A DNA stretch of 56,049 nucleotides from positions 1-56,049 of the forward strand of contig JAJZAQ010000014.1 of assembly GCA_021799355.1 (NCBI GenBank). Reading direction: 5' to 3'. A program made the position numbers and the translations under genes. The number at the start of each line of letters is the position of its first letter. Positions within the stretch are counted from its first letter, which is position 1. Positions 1-7,515 of the stretch are shown piece by piece. The notes under the pieces were generated by a model. It did no database searches. It worked only from the letters and a program-made list of their open reading frames with translations, and was not told the origin of the DNA. Origin of the DNA: Pseudomonadota bacterium (lineage in GTDB: Bacteria > Pseudomonadota > Gammaproteobacteria > Burkholderiales > Burkholderiaceae_C).

Positions 1-5
1 GCAAA

Positions 6-1940
6 GTGGATTATCCGCGCAAGTTTGATGTCATCGTCATCGGCGGCGGCCATGCGGGAACCGAGGCCGCGCTCGCGTCCGCGCGCATGGGCTGCGCCAC
101 CCTGCTGCTGACGCACAATATCGAAACGCTGGGGCAGATGTCGTGCAATCCGTCGATCGGCGGCATTGGCAAGGGACATCTGGTCAAGGAAATCGACGCC
201 CTGGGCGGTGCGATGGCCGAAGCCACCGACGAGGCCGGCATCCAGTTCCGCATCCTCAACAGCAGCAAAGGCCCGGCGGTGCGTGCCACGCGCGCGCAGG
301 CCGACCGCCTGCTGTACAAACGCGCCATCCGCGCCCGGCTGGAAAACCAGCCCAACCTCTGGCTGTTTCAGCAGGCCGCCGACGACCTGCTGGTCGAGTC
401 CACCGGCACAGGTGAGCGGGTAACCGCCGTGGTGACGCAAACCGGCATCCGCTTTCACACCCGCACCGTCGTGCTTACCGCCGGCACATTCCTCGACGGC
501 AAAATCCACATCGGCCTGGAGCATTACGCCGCAGGACGCGCCGGCGACCCGCCGGCGCAGCGCCTGTCCGCCCGGCTCAAGGCGCTGGCGTTGCCGCAGG
601 GCCGGCTGAAAACCGGCACCCCGCCGCGCATCGACGGCCGCAGCATCGATTTTTCCCGCCTGACCGAGCAGCCTGGCGACCTCAACCCCATGCCGGTGTT
701 CAGCTTTCTCGGCTCACCGGATCAGCACCCGACGCAGGTGGCATGCTGGATCACGCACACCACCGAGCGCACGCACGACATCATCCGCGCCGGACTGGAC
801 CGCAGCCCGATGTTCACCGGGGTGATCGAAGGCGTCGGCCCGCGCTACTGCCCGAGCATCGAGGACAAGATCCACCGCTTCGCCGGCAAGTCTTCGCATC
901 AAATCTTTCTCGAACCCGAAGGGCTGCAGACCAACGAGTTCTATCCCAACGGCATTTCCACCAGCCTGCCGTTTGACGTGCAGCTCGACATGGTGCACTC
1001 CATCCCCGGGCTGGAACGGGCGCATCTGCTGCGCCCCGGCTACGCCATCGAATACGACTATTTCGACCCGACGGCGCTGAAAACTTCGCTCGAAACCCGG
1101 GCGATCGACGGCCTGTTTTTCGCCGGCCAGATCAACGGCACCACCGGCTACGAAGAGGCCGCAGCGCAGGGCCTGCTCGCCGGCATCAACGCCGCGCTGC
1201 AGGTGCAGGGCCGCGACCCCTGGTGCCCGCGGCGCGACCAGGCATATCTGGGTGTGCTGGTCGACGACCTGGTGACCAAAGGGGTGAGCGAGCCGTACCG
1301 CATGTTCACCAGCCGGGCCGAGTACCGCTTGAGCCTGCGCGAAGACAACGCCGATCTGCGCCTGACCGAAATCGGCCGCCAGCTCGGCGTCGTCAGCGAC
1401 GCCCGCTGGGATGCCTTCTGCCGCAAGCGCGACGCCATCGAGCGGGAAATCCTGCGGCTGCGCAGCACCTGGGTGACGCCGCAAACCCTGCCGCCCGAGC
1501 AGGCGCAGGCGCTGCTGGGCAAGCCGATCGAACGCGAATACAACCTCGCCGACCTGCTGCGCCGCCCCGAGTTGCGCTACGACACGCTGACCGGCTTCCC
1601 CCACCCGGCTTTTGCCCCGGCCGAGCCGCTCGACGGCACCGTGCGCGAACAAGTCGAAATCCACATCAAATACGCCGGCTACATCGACCGCCAGCAGGAG
1701 GAAGTGCTGCGTGCGGCGCAGTACGAATCCCTCAGGCTGCCCGCCGACCTCGATTACCGCGAAGTCGCCGGACTGTCGATCGAAGTGCAGCAAAAACTCA
1801 ACCAGGCCCGGCCAGCCACCCTCGGCCTGGCCTCGCGCCTGTCCGGCATGACCCCGGCGGCGGTGTCGTTGTTGCTGGTGCATTTGCGCAAAGGCGTGCT
1901 CAAACGCGCGCTCCAGGTCGAGAAGGACATCGCGGCGTGA
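6..1940 (+). CDS. mnmG: tRNA uridine-5-carboxymethylaminomethyl synthesis enzyme MnmG (GidA)
   Basis: FAD-dependent enzyme that, with MnmE, modifies U34 of certain tRNAs in the cytoplasm. The 644-residue product has the FAD-binding [10 protein letters not shown] motif near residue 12, the signature [14 protein letters not shown] near residue 48, [11 protein letters not shown] and the C-terminal helical tRNA/MnmE-binding domain; the length fits the family (about 630). The start chosen is GTG at 6, giving the usual [18 protein letters not shown] beginning; an upstream start would lie outside the window. Its partner mnmE lies at 28.9-30.3 kb. It overlaps rsmG by 4 bases (GTGA), so the two are probably translationally coupled. 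Identification is firm. Confidence 0.98.
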   Translation: MDYPRKFDVIVIGGGHAGTEAALASARMGCATLLLTHNIETLGQMSCNPSIGGIGKGHLVKEIDALGGAMAEATDEAGIQFRILNSSKGPAVRATRAQADRLLYKRAIRARLENQPNLWLFQQAADDLLVESTGTGERVTAVVTQTGIRFHTRTVVLTAGTFLDGKIHIGLEHYAAGRAGDPPAQRLSARLKALALPQGRLKTGTPPRIDGRSIDFSRLTEQPGDLNPMPVFSFLGSPDQHPTQVACWITHTTERTHDIIRAGLDRSPMFTGVIEGVGPRYCPSIEDKIHRFAGKSSHQIFLEPEGLQTNEFYPNGISTSLPFDVQLDMVHSIPGLERAHLLRPGYAIEYDYFDPTALKTSLETRAIDGLFFAGQINGTTGYEEAAAQGLLAGINAALQVQGRDPWCPRRDQAYLGVLVDDLVTKGVSEPYRMFTSRAEYRLSLREDNADLRLTEIGRQLGVVSDARWDAFCRKRDAIEREILRLRSTWVTPQTLPPEQAQALLGKPIEREYNLADLLRRPELRYDTLTGFPHPAFAPAEPLDGTVREQVEIHIKYAGYIDRQQEEVLRAAQYESLRLPADLDYREVAGLSIEVQQKLNQARPATLGLASRLSGMTPAAVSLLLVHLRKGVLKRALQVEKDIAA

Positions 1941-2650
1941 GCCCGGCCACGCCGTCGCCGCGCGCCGCGGATTTCGACCTCGCGGCGTTTTTGCAGCAGA
2001 CGCTCGACGCCCTCGGCCTGGAGTTCACACCGCAGCAGCGTCAGCAATTGCTCGATTACACCGCGCTGCTGCAGCGCTGGGGCCGCGTGTTCAACCTCAC
2101 CGCCGTGCGCGACGTCGAAGGCATCGCCCGGCAGCATCTGGCCGACTGCCTGGCCGCGCTGCCGTCGCTGACCCGGCAGCACCCACGCCGCCTGCTCGAC
2201 GTCGGCTCTGGCGCCGGCTTGCCGGGCATCGTCTTCGCCATCGCCCTGCCCGATGTCGACATCCACCTGGTCGATGCGGTGCAGAAAAAATGCGCGTTTT
2301 TGCAACAGACCTGCGGCAGCCTGGGCTTGCACCATGTGCAGGTACACCACGCGCGGATCGAGGCGCTGTGCGATGCGGCCGGGTTCGACTGCATCACCAG
2401 CCGCGCGTTCAGCGATTTGCCCACCTTCGTCCACGCCACCGCACAGGTGCTCGCCCCCGGCGGCCAGTGGTGCGCGATGAAAGGCCGTCCGCCCCTTGCG
2501 GAAATCGCCGCGCTCGGCCCGGCTTACGCCTGTCGGGTCGAGGAGTTGCGCGTCCCCGGGCTGGCAGCACAGCGCTGCCTGGTGTGGGTGCAACGCACGT
2601 CGGCGCCAGACGACGCGCTGGCGATACCGGCTGTGCCTGCGGCACAATAA
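1937..2650 (+). CDS. rsmG: 16S rRNA (guanine527-N7)-methyltransferase RsmG (GidB)
   Basis: SAM-dependent methyltransferase acting on G527 of 16S rRNA. The 237-residue product carries the SAM-binding motif [17 protein letters not shown] and family motifs NLTAVRD and ITSRAFSDL. The reading frame is open far upstream inside mnmG, but the start is placed at GTG 1937, which overlaps the mnmG stop (GTGA) and yields a family-typical N-terminus rich in Ser/Pro/Ala before the conserved FDLAAFLQQ region. The mnmG-rsmG-parA-parB order is the standard origin-proximal arrangement in proteobacteria. Loss of this gene is known in other bacteria to give low-level streptomycin resistance; nothing here suggests it is broken. 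Confidence 0.96.
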   Translation: MSPATPSPRAADFDLAAFLQQTLDALGLEFTPQQRQQLLDYTALLQRWGRVFNLTAVRDVEGIARQHLADCLAALPSLTRQHPRRLLDVGSGAGLPGIVFAIALPDVDIHLVDAVQKKCAFLQQTCGSLGLHHVQVHHARIEALCDAAGFDCITSRAFSDLPTFVHATAQVLAPGGQWCAMKGRPPLAEIAALGPAYACRVEELRVPGLAAQRCLVWVQRTSAPDDALAIPAVPAAQ

Positions 2651-2673
2651 AGTTCCCGGGCTGCTCACGGCCT

Positions 2674-2689
2674 GGTTTCACGTGAAACA
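2674..2689. promoter_or_regulatory. parS: parS centromere-like site
   Basis: The 16-base sequence GGTTTCACGTGAAACA matches the bacterial parS consensus TGTTTCACGTGAAACA at 15 of 16 positions. It sits between rsmG and parA, 22 bases before the parA start. Chromosomal ParB (encoded at 4075-4974) binds such sites near the origin. This is the only site with the full GTTTCACGTGAAAC core that I noticed in the window. Confidence 0.93.
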
Positions 2690-2710
2690 TCCGTAGTCTG
2701 GAGAGGCGGC

Positions 2711-3484
2711 TTGGCGCAGATTTTTTGCATCGCGAACCAAAAAGGTGGGGTGGGCAAAACCACCACCAGTGTCAACCTCGCCGCCGCACTGGCGCGTATC
2801 GGCCAGCGCGTGCTGCTCGTCGACATGGACCCGCAGGGCAACGCCACCATGGGGTCGGGGGTGGACAAACACACCCTGGCCACCACGGTCTACCAGGTGC
2901 TGATCGGCCAGGCGACGCTGGAGCAGGCGCGGCAGCGCTGCGCCAAACCGGGCTACGATCTGCTCGGCGCCAACCGCGAACTCGCCGGCGCCGAAGTCGA
3001 GCTGGTCGATCTGCCGCAACGCGAACGCCGGCTCAAAGCCGCCCTCGCCGGCGTGGACGCCGAATACGATTTCATCCTCATCGACAGCCCGCCGGCTCTC
3101 GGCCTGCTCACCCTCAACGGCCTGTGCGCCGCGCACGGCGTCATCGTGCCGATGCAGTGCGAGTACTTCGCGCTCGAAGGCCTGTCCGACCTGGTCAACA
3201 CCATCAAACAGGTTCACGCCAACCTCAACCGCGACCTGCGGCTCATCGGCCTGCTGCGCGTGATGTTCGACCCGCGCATCACCCTGCAGCAGCAGGTCAG
3301 CGACCAGATCAAGGCGCACTTTGGCGACAAGGTCTTCAACACCGTCATCCCGCGCAACGTCCGCCTGGCCGAAGCGCCGAGCTACGGCCTGCCCGGGGTG
3401 GTGTTCGATCCGGCCAGCCGCGGCGCACGCGCCTTCGTCGACTTCGCGCAGGAAATGGTCGACCGCCTGCCGCTGGCTGCATGA
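2711..3484 (+). CDS. parA: chromosome partitioning ATPase ParA (Soj)
   Basis: Walker-type ATPase that, with ParB bound to parS, segregates the newly copied origin. The 257-residue product begins with the deviant Walker A motif KGGVGKTTT (residues about 10-18), followed by the Walker A' DMDPQGN motif and IDSPPALG. It lacks the N-terminal DNA-binding domain of plasmid ParA (type Ia), so it is of the short chromosomal class. The start is TTG at 2711, preceded by GAGAGG; no better start exists before the first conserved strand (AQIFCIANQKGG). The stop overlaps the next start by ATGA. Confidence 0.96.
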   Translation: MAQIFCIANQKGGVGKTTTSVNLAAALARIGQRVLLVDMDPQGNATMGSGVDKHTLATTVYQVLIGQATLEQARQRCAKPGYDLLGANRELAGAEVELVDLPQRERRLKAALAGVDAEYDFILIDSPPALGLLTLNGLCAAHGVIVPMQCEYFALEGLSDLVNTIKQVHANLNRDLRLIGLLRVMFDPRITLQQQVSDQIKAHFGDKVFNTVIPRNVRLAEAPSYGLPGVVFDPASRGARAFVDFAQEMVDRLPLAA

Positions 3485-4059
3485 CCGCACCGCCGCTTCG
3501 CGTGCTGCTGCTGCCGGGCTGGCTCGGCTCGGGCCCCGGCCATTGGCAACGGCGCTGGCAATCGGTGTACGCCGACACCCTGGTCGAGCAGGCCGATTGG
3601 CAAACGCCGCGGCGCGGTGACTGGATCGCCCGCCTCGAAGACATCGTCCTCGCGCAGCCCGGCGCGGTGGCGCTGGCAGCGCACAGCCTGGGCTGCCACC
3701 TGGTTGCCGCCTGGGCGGCGAGCAGCCGCCAGGTGCATCGCGTGGCGTGTGCACTGCTGGTCGCCCCGCCCGATCTGCAGCGTCCCGACCTGCCAGCGCC
3801 GCTGCTGCCCTGGCGCCGTCCGCTGTCGAACCGGCCGCTGCCGTTTGCCGCCACCGTCGCCTACAGCGCAGACGATCCATATGCCAGCGCCTCGGCCTCG
3901 CGGCAGCTCGCCGCGGCATGGGGCGCCGACGCCGTCGATCTGGGCTGCTGCGGTCATGTCAACGCCGACTCCGCGCTCGGCGACTGGGCGCAAGGCCGCG
4001 CCCTGCTCGCTGCCCTGCTGCAGCGCGTCAGGCACAATCCCACCCCTGATCCCGTTTGA
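3481..4059 (+). CDS. RBBP9/YdeN-like serine alpha/beta hydrolase
   Basis: 192-residue cytoplasmic alpha/beta hydrolase of the RBBP9/YdeN type; substrate unknown. Visible are the N-terminal LPGWLGSGPGHWQ motif, the nucleophile elbow AHSLGC, the acid region SADDPY and the catalytic histidine in CGHVNADS, so a full Ser-Asp-His triad is present. The start is ATG 3481, overlapping the parA stop (ATGA), which indicates coupling to parA; parB starts 15 bases after its stop. The reading frame continues open upstream through parA but that part is a shadow. Placement inside the par operon suggests co-expression with partitioning genes, but no direct partitioning role can be claimed. Confidence 0.9.
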   Translation: MTAPPLRVLLLPGWLGSGPGHWQRRWQSVYADTLVEQADWQTPRRGDWIARLEDIVLAQPGAVALAAHSLGCHLVAAWAASSRQVHRVACALLVAPPDLQRPDLPAPLLPWRRPLSNRPLPFAATVAYSADDPYASASASRQLAAAWGADAVDLGCCGHVNADSALGDWAQGRALLAALLQRVRHNPTPDPV

Positions 4060-4074
4060 CCGCCCTGCATCCTC

Positions 4075-4974
4075 ATGGCAAACAAAAAACCCAAAGGACT
4101 CGGCCGCGGGCTCGACGCCCTGCTTGGCCCGTCGGTCGATTGGACCGAAGCCGACGCCGCCGCGGTGCGCGAGCTGCGGCTGGACGATCTGGTTCCAGGT
4201 CGCTTCCAGCCACGCACCCAGATGGACGAAGGCGCGCTGTACGAACTGGCGCAGAGCATCAAGGCACAAGGGGTGATGCAGCCCATCCTGGTGCGCGCCC
4301 TGCCCGACGGCCGCTACGAAATCATCGCCGGCGAGCGCCGCAGCCGCGCCGCCCGGCTGGCCGGGCTGGACACGGTTCCCGCACTGGTCAAAGACGCCGA
4401 CGACCGCGCCACCCTGGCGATGGCGTTGATCGAAAACCTGCAGCGCGAAGACCTCAACCCACTGGAAGAAGCCCGCGGCATCGCCCGGCTGATCGACGAA
4501 TTCGGCTACACCCACGAACAAGCCGGGCAGGCCGTCGGTCGCTCGCGCACCGCCACGACCAATCTGCTGCGCCTGCTCAACCTCAGCGAAACGGTGCAAA
4601 CCATGCTGCTGGCCGCCGATCTGGACATGGGGCACGCCCGGGCCCTGCTCGCTCTGGACAAGGCACAGCAGGTTCAGGCGGCGCAGCAGATTCAGGCCCG
4701 GCGCCTGAGTGTGCGCGACGCCGAGCGGCTGGTGGCCAAAATGCAGCAGGAGCAACGCTCCCCGCCCGCCCCCAAGACCGCCGACTCCGGCAAAAACCGC
4801 GACTGGCAGCGGCTGGAAGAACAGCTCTCCGAGCAGTTTGCCGCGCCGGTGCAAATCCGCGGCAAGTCCCGGCGCAAAGGCCAGTTCGCCGGCGAGATCG
4901 CCATCGGCTTTTCCTCGCTCGACGAGCTCGACGGCCTGCTCGCCCGGCTGCTACCGCACGGCACCGACGCCTGA
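4075..4974 (+). CDS. parB: chromosome partitioning protein ParB (Spo0J)
   Basis: ParB/RepB/Spo0J protein of 299 residues that binds parS and spreads as a CTP-dependent clamp. The N-terminus is the typical KKPKGLGRGLDALLG ParA-stimulating segment. The ParB box GERRSRAARLAGL (near residue 85) and ENLQREDLNPLEEA are present, followed by the helix-turn-helix region (YTHEQAGQAVGRSRTATTN) and a C-terminal dimerisation domain ending near LARLLPH. Start is ATG 4075, 15 bases after the hydrolase gene. It closes the rsmG-parA-hydrolase-parB unit. Confidence 0.97.
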   Translation: MANKKPKGLGRGLDALLGPSVDWTEADAAAVRELRLDDLVPGRFQPRTQMDEGALYELAQSIKAQGVMQPILVRALPDGRYEIIAGERRSRAARLAGLDTVPALVKDADDRATLAMALIENLQREDLNPLEEARGIARLIDEFGYTHEQAGQAVGRSRTATTNLLRLLNLSETVQTMLLAADLDMGHARALLALDKAQQVQAAQQIQARRLSVRDAERLVAKMQQEQRSPPAPKTADSGKNRDWQRLEEQLSEQFAAPVQIRGKSRRKGQFAGEIAIGFSSLDELDGLLARLLPHGTDA

Positions 4975-4987
4975 CCTCTACGCCTGT

Positions 4988-5266
4988 TTATTGCAGCGCC
5001 GCAGACGCCGCGGCAAACCGGCAGGCGGTGTGGGCGTCGACCGCCTGCACCTCGCACCCCAGCGTCAGCCAGTACGTCGCCAGCCGGCGGCAGACCACGC
5101 TGAGCTCGGCGCCGATGCCCGGGTGCTGTTGCAGGGTCTGCAGGTTGCGGCCGATTTTCTGCATTGCGGCCACGCTCGGCTTGTCGGCATAAAACATCAT
5201 CAACGCCAGCGTCCCCGCGATCAGCGGCTCGGCGGACGCGGCAGTGTCATCGAGTCGATCGTGCAT
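4988..5266 (-). CDS. small conserved-looking hypothetical protein
   Basis: 92-residue soluble protein without signal peptide or membrane segment. The middle (LIAGTLALMMFYADKPS... KIGRNLQTLQQHPGIGAEL) resembles short uncharacterised proteins found beside heme/iron genes in Burkholderiales, from memory only. It lies 100 bases downstream of hemP on the same strand, so it may be the last gene of the hemP transcript, convergent with parB. Start is taken at 5266; codon use looks like that of its neighbours. No function is proposed. Confidence 0.62.
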   Translation of the reverse strand: MHDRLDDTAASAEPLIAGTLALMMFYADKPSVAAMQKIGRNLQTLQQHPGIGAELSVVCRRLATYWLTLGCEVQAVDAHTACRFAAASAALQ

Positions 5267-5366
5267 ACAGAGTATGTCGCGAGGCTGGCCTGCCGCGCGG
5301 GAGGACTGTTCCGCACGGTTGCTGGCGGGCGAAAAACCAACAAAAACGAATAGCGGTCAGGGCGGC

Positions 5367-5546
5367 TTATTTGGTCAGGATCAGCTTGTCCTGCCGGGTC
5401 AGACGCAACTGGTACGTCTGCCCCTGGTGGCGGATTTGCACCACCGCGCCCTGGCGGAACAGCTCGCGCGAATGCAGCACCAGCGGCGCCCGCCCGGGCA
5501 GCCCCTGACCAGCCACAACCGTGTGCTTGTCCGGCTGCAGCGTCAT
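5367..5546 (-). CDS. hemP: hemin uptake protein HemP
   Basis: 59-residue HemP family protein. The conserved features are SRELFRQGAVVQIRHQG followed by YQLRLTRQDKLILTK at the very C-terminus, which is the family signature. HemP proteins belong to Fur-controlled heme/iron uptake loci; in Burkholderia and relatives HemP (HmuP) acts as a regulator needed for full expression of heme receptor genes. The ATG at 5546 overlaps the stop of an upstream 25-codon gene (ATGA), and GGAGGG precedes it by a few bases. A Fur-box-like sequence lies upstream of the pair. No TonB receptor or heme transporter is next to it in this window. Confidence 0.9.
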   Translation of the reverse strand: MTLQPDKHTVVAGQGLPGRAPLVLHSRELFRQGAVVQIRHQGQTYQLRLTRQDKLILTK

Positions 5547-5620
5547 TTCGATCCCTCCATCACCGCCCAGGTCAACAGCACCACGGCTATCAGGCTCACG
5601 GCCAGTTCGGTCATTCCCAT
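5543..5620 (-). CDS. 25-residue single-span membrane peptide coupled to hemP
   Basis: Short reading frame of 25 codons ending in TGA that overlaps the hemP start. The product (MGMTELAVSLIAVVLLTWAV, then MEGSK) is one hydrophobic helix with a polar tail. Support: a strong GGAGGG ribosome site 7 bases before ATG 5620, a Fur-box-like sequence about 75 bases upstream, and stop/start overlap with hemP that implies translational coupling. I do not recognise a family. Alternatively it may be only a leader that sets hemP translation. Confidence is moderate because of the length. Confidence 0.55.
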   Translation of the reverse strand: MGMTELAVSLIAVVLLTWAVMEGSK

Positions 5621-5695
5621 CGATGCACCCTCCAAGAAAAACCGCTTCACCGCTTGCGCAACGGCGCAGCCACGGCGAAACGATGGCTGCATCTT

Positions 5696-5714
5696 ATTGC
5701 GAATAATTCTTATT
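5696..5714 (-). promoter_or_regulatory. putative Fur box upstream of the hemP unit
   Basis: On the minus strand the sequence AATAAGAATTATTCGCAAT resembles Fur boxes of betaproteobacteria (imperfect inverted repeat around a central T, AT-rich in a GC-rich genome). It lies about 75 bases before the small membrane peptide start and 150 bases before hemP, and HemP genes are classically Fur-repressed. Assignment is by eye. Confidence 0.6.
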
Positions 5715-5753
5715 TGGAACATAACCCCGCCCCGCTTGCGGGTTCGGGCCGCT

Positions 5754-7313
5754 TCAGGCGCAATACAACTCGCTGCGGTTTCTTCCGCCCTGTTTCGCGC
5801 GGTACAGCGCCTTGTCCGCCTGCGACAGCACGTCGTCGATGCTGCTGGCGCGGGCGTCGCAGCCGGCGATGCCAATGCTCAGGCTCAGCCGCACCACGCC
5901 GGCGGCGGTGTGGAACGGATGGCTGGCGATGAATTCGCGCACCCGCTCGGCCACTTCCAGCGCCTGCGCTGCGCGCGCATGCGGCAGCAGAATGCAAAAC
6001 TCCTCGCCGCCCATGCGGGCGAACACATCGCCGTCGCGCAACAGCGCCAGCACCACCTGGGCGAACTCCACCAGCACCTCGTCGCCGACGGGATGGCCGT
6101 ACTGGTCGTTGATGCGTTTGAAGTGGTCCAGGTCGAGCAGGATGACGCACGGCCCCGGGCCATCGGCTGGCGACTGGGCGATGGCCTGATCGACCAGATG
6201 GAAAAACCCGCGCCGGTTTTGCAGCCCGGTCAGCGGGTCGGTGTGCGCCAGCGCGCGCAACTGCTGCTCCAGACGTTTTTGCGCCGTGATCTCCACCATC
6301 CCGGTGATGACGCAGTCTTCGCCGGCAAAGCGCACCATGCGCATGGAAAACAGCACGTCCAACGGCCGGCCCTCGGCGGTTTTCATCTGCACTTCGACCT
6401 GCCGCACCGCGCCCTCGGCCTGCAGCCGGGCGAGCAGCTGCTGCCGCTGCTGCGGTTGGGCGTAAAAGTCGGTGGTGAAAATGGCGTCTTTGTAGCGGTC
6501 TGCGGGGTCGAACAATGTCTTGGCCGCCGCGTTGTAGCGCAGCACGCGGGCATCGGCGGTACGCACCAGCACCAGCGGCATCGGCGCGGCGTCGAACAGC
6601 CGTTCGAGGTTCTGCTCGCTTTGCTCGGCGGCGGCGCGCGCCTGCTGCGCCGCCTGCGCCTCCTGCTGCAGCCGCAGGCGGTCCAGCCATGCCAGCCGCA
6701 TGCCGCGGTTGAGCGACACCGCGATCTGCCACCCGGCGAGATTGGCAAAGCCGAACAGCACCACGGCGATATTGACGAATTTGGCATCCACCCGCAGCGA
6801 CGTGGCCACTACCACGGCAAACAGCAGCGTGAACACCGGGCCGACGGCCATGGCCTCGCGGCGCAACACCGGCACATAGGCGTAGCAGGCGAAAATCAGC
6901 GCCAGCGCGGTGATCGAGTGGTATTCCGCGCTGCCGCCGTAAGCCAGCACGACGAGCAGAAAAATCAGCATGATGCTGCTGATGAAGCCCAGCAGCGCGT
7001 TGGCCACCCGCCGCCCATCGTCCTTCAGCGGCTGCCGTGCAGCGCGCGCCAGCCACAGCCCCCAGCCAAGGACGACGAAGCGCACCGCCAGAAAACTCCA
7101 GTACACCGGGCTGGGCCCGAGCACGGCCAGATCGGTGAACGTCGCTGCCAGAAACGCCAGCCCGCCGTACAAACCGATCTGCCGCACACGCGCGCCGATC
7201 ACCTCCCATTCGGCGCGCAAAAAAGCCGCCTCCTGTGCGCTGTGCGTGAACAGGCCCAGCCGACCGAGCTGCGCAGCAGCGTCGGGCGGCGCGGAAAACG
7301 GCGATTCTTTCAT
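5754..7313 (-). CDS. membrane-bound PAS-GGDEF diguanylate cyclase
   Basis: 519-residue inner-membrane enzyme predicted to make cyclic di-GMP from two GTP. The N-terminal third (about residues 37-205) is hydrophobic with several helices (for example LYGGLAFLAATF, LLGFISSIMLIFLLVVLAY). A coiled segment leads to a PAS domain (about 225-345) and a GGDEF domain (about 350-512) with the active-site motif GGEEF at 435 and the product-inhibition I-site RDGD five residues before it, so the enzyme should be active and feedback-controlled. The start is placed at ATG 7313 (MKESPF); the frame stays open to 7409 but no better ribosome site is seen. The signal for its sensory part is unknown. Confidence 0.92.
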   Translation of the reverse strand: MKESPFSAPPDAAAQLGRLGLFTHSAQEAAFLRAEWEVIGARVRQIGLYGGLAFLAATFTDLAVLGPSPVYWSFLAVRFVVLGWGLWLARAARQPLKDDGRRVANALLGFISSIMLIFLLVVLAYGGSAEYHSITALALIFACYAYVPVLRREAMAVGPVFTLLFAVVVATSLRVDAKFVNIAVVLFGFANLAGWQIAVSLNRGMRLAWLDRLRLQQEAQAAQQARAAAEQSEQNLERLFDAAPMPLVLVRTADARVLRYNAAAKTLFDPADRYKDAIFTTDFYAQPQQRQQLLARLQAEGAVRQVEVQMKTAEGRPLDVLFSMRMVRFAGEDCVITGMVEITAQKRLEQQLRALAHTDPLTGLQNRRGFFHLVDQAIAQSPADGPGPCVILLDLDHFKRINDQYGHPVGDEVLVEFAQVVLALLRDGDVFARMGGEEFCILLPHARAAQALEVAERVREFIASHPFHTAAGVVRLSLSIGIAGCDARASSIDDVLSQADKALYRAKQGGRNRSELYCA

Positions 7314-7515
7314 TCTGTGGGAGTGCGGCGCATCGCGCATTGCTTTGCAGCGCGGGACACCGATCGTAGCGGCCGGCGCCCCTGAGACCAAGGCGGCGCG
7401 CCCCCGCAAAAGTGGAATAGTTCACACAAAAGCCGAGTGATATGGTGCGCGGCGGCCAAACCCCTTGGCTGGCAACTCCCAGCGATGAAAATGACACTCA
7501 ACCGCTAGCACCCGC

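Noticed and set aside
714-1883. Long open frame (389 codons) antisense to mnmG
   Set aside because: High GC makes long antisense frames by chance; the residue make-up is not protein-like and mnmG is certain.
5244-7385. 713-codon plus-strand frame opposite hemP and the diguanylate cyclase
   Set aside because: Shadow frame; GGEEF enzyme and HemP signature lie on the minus strand.
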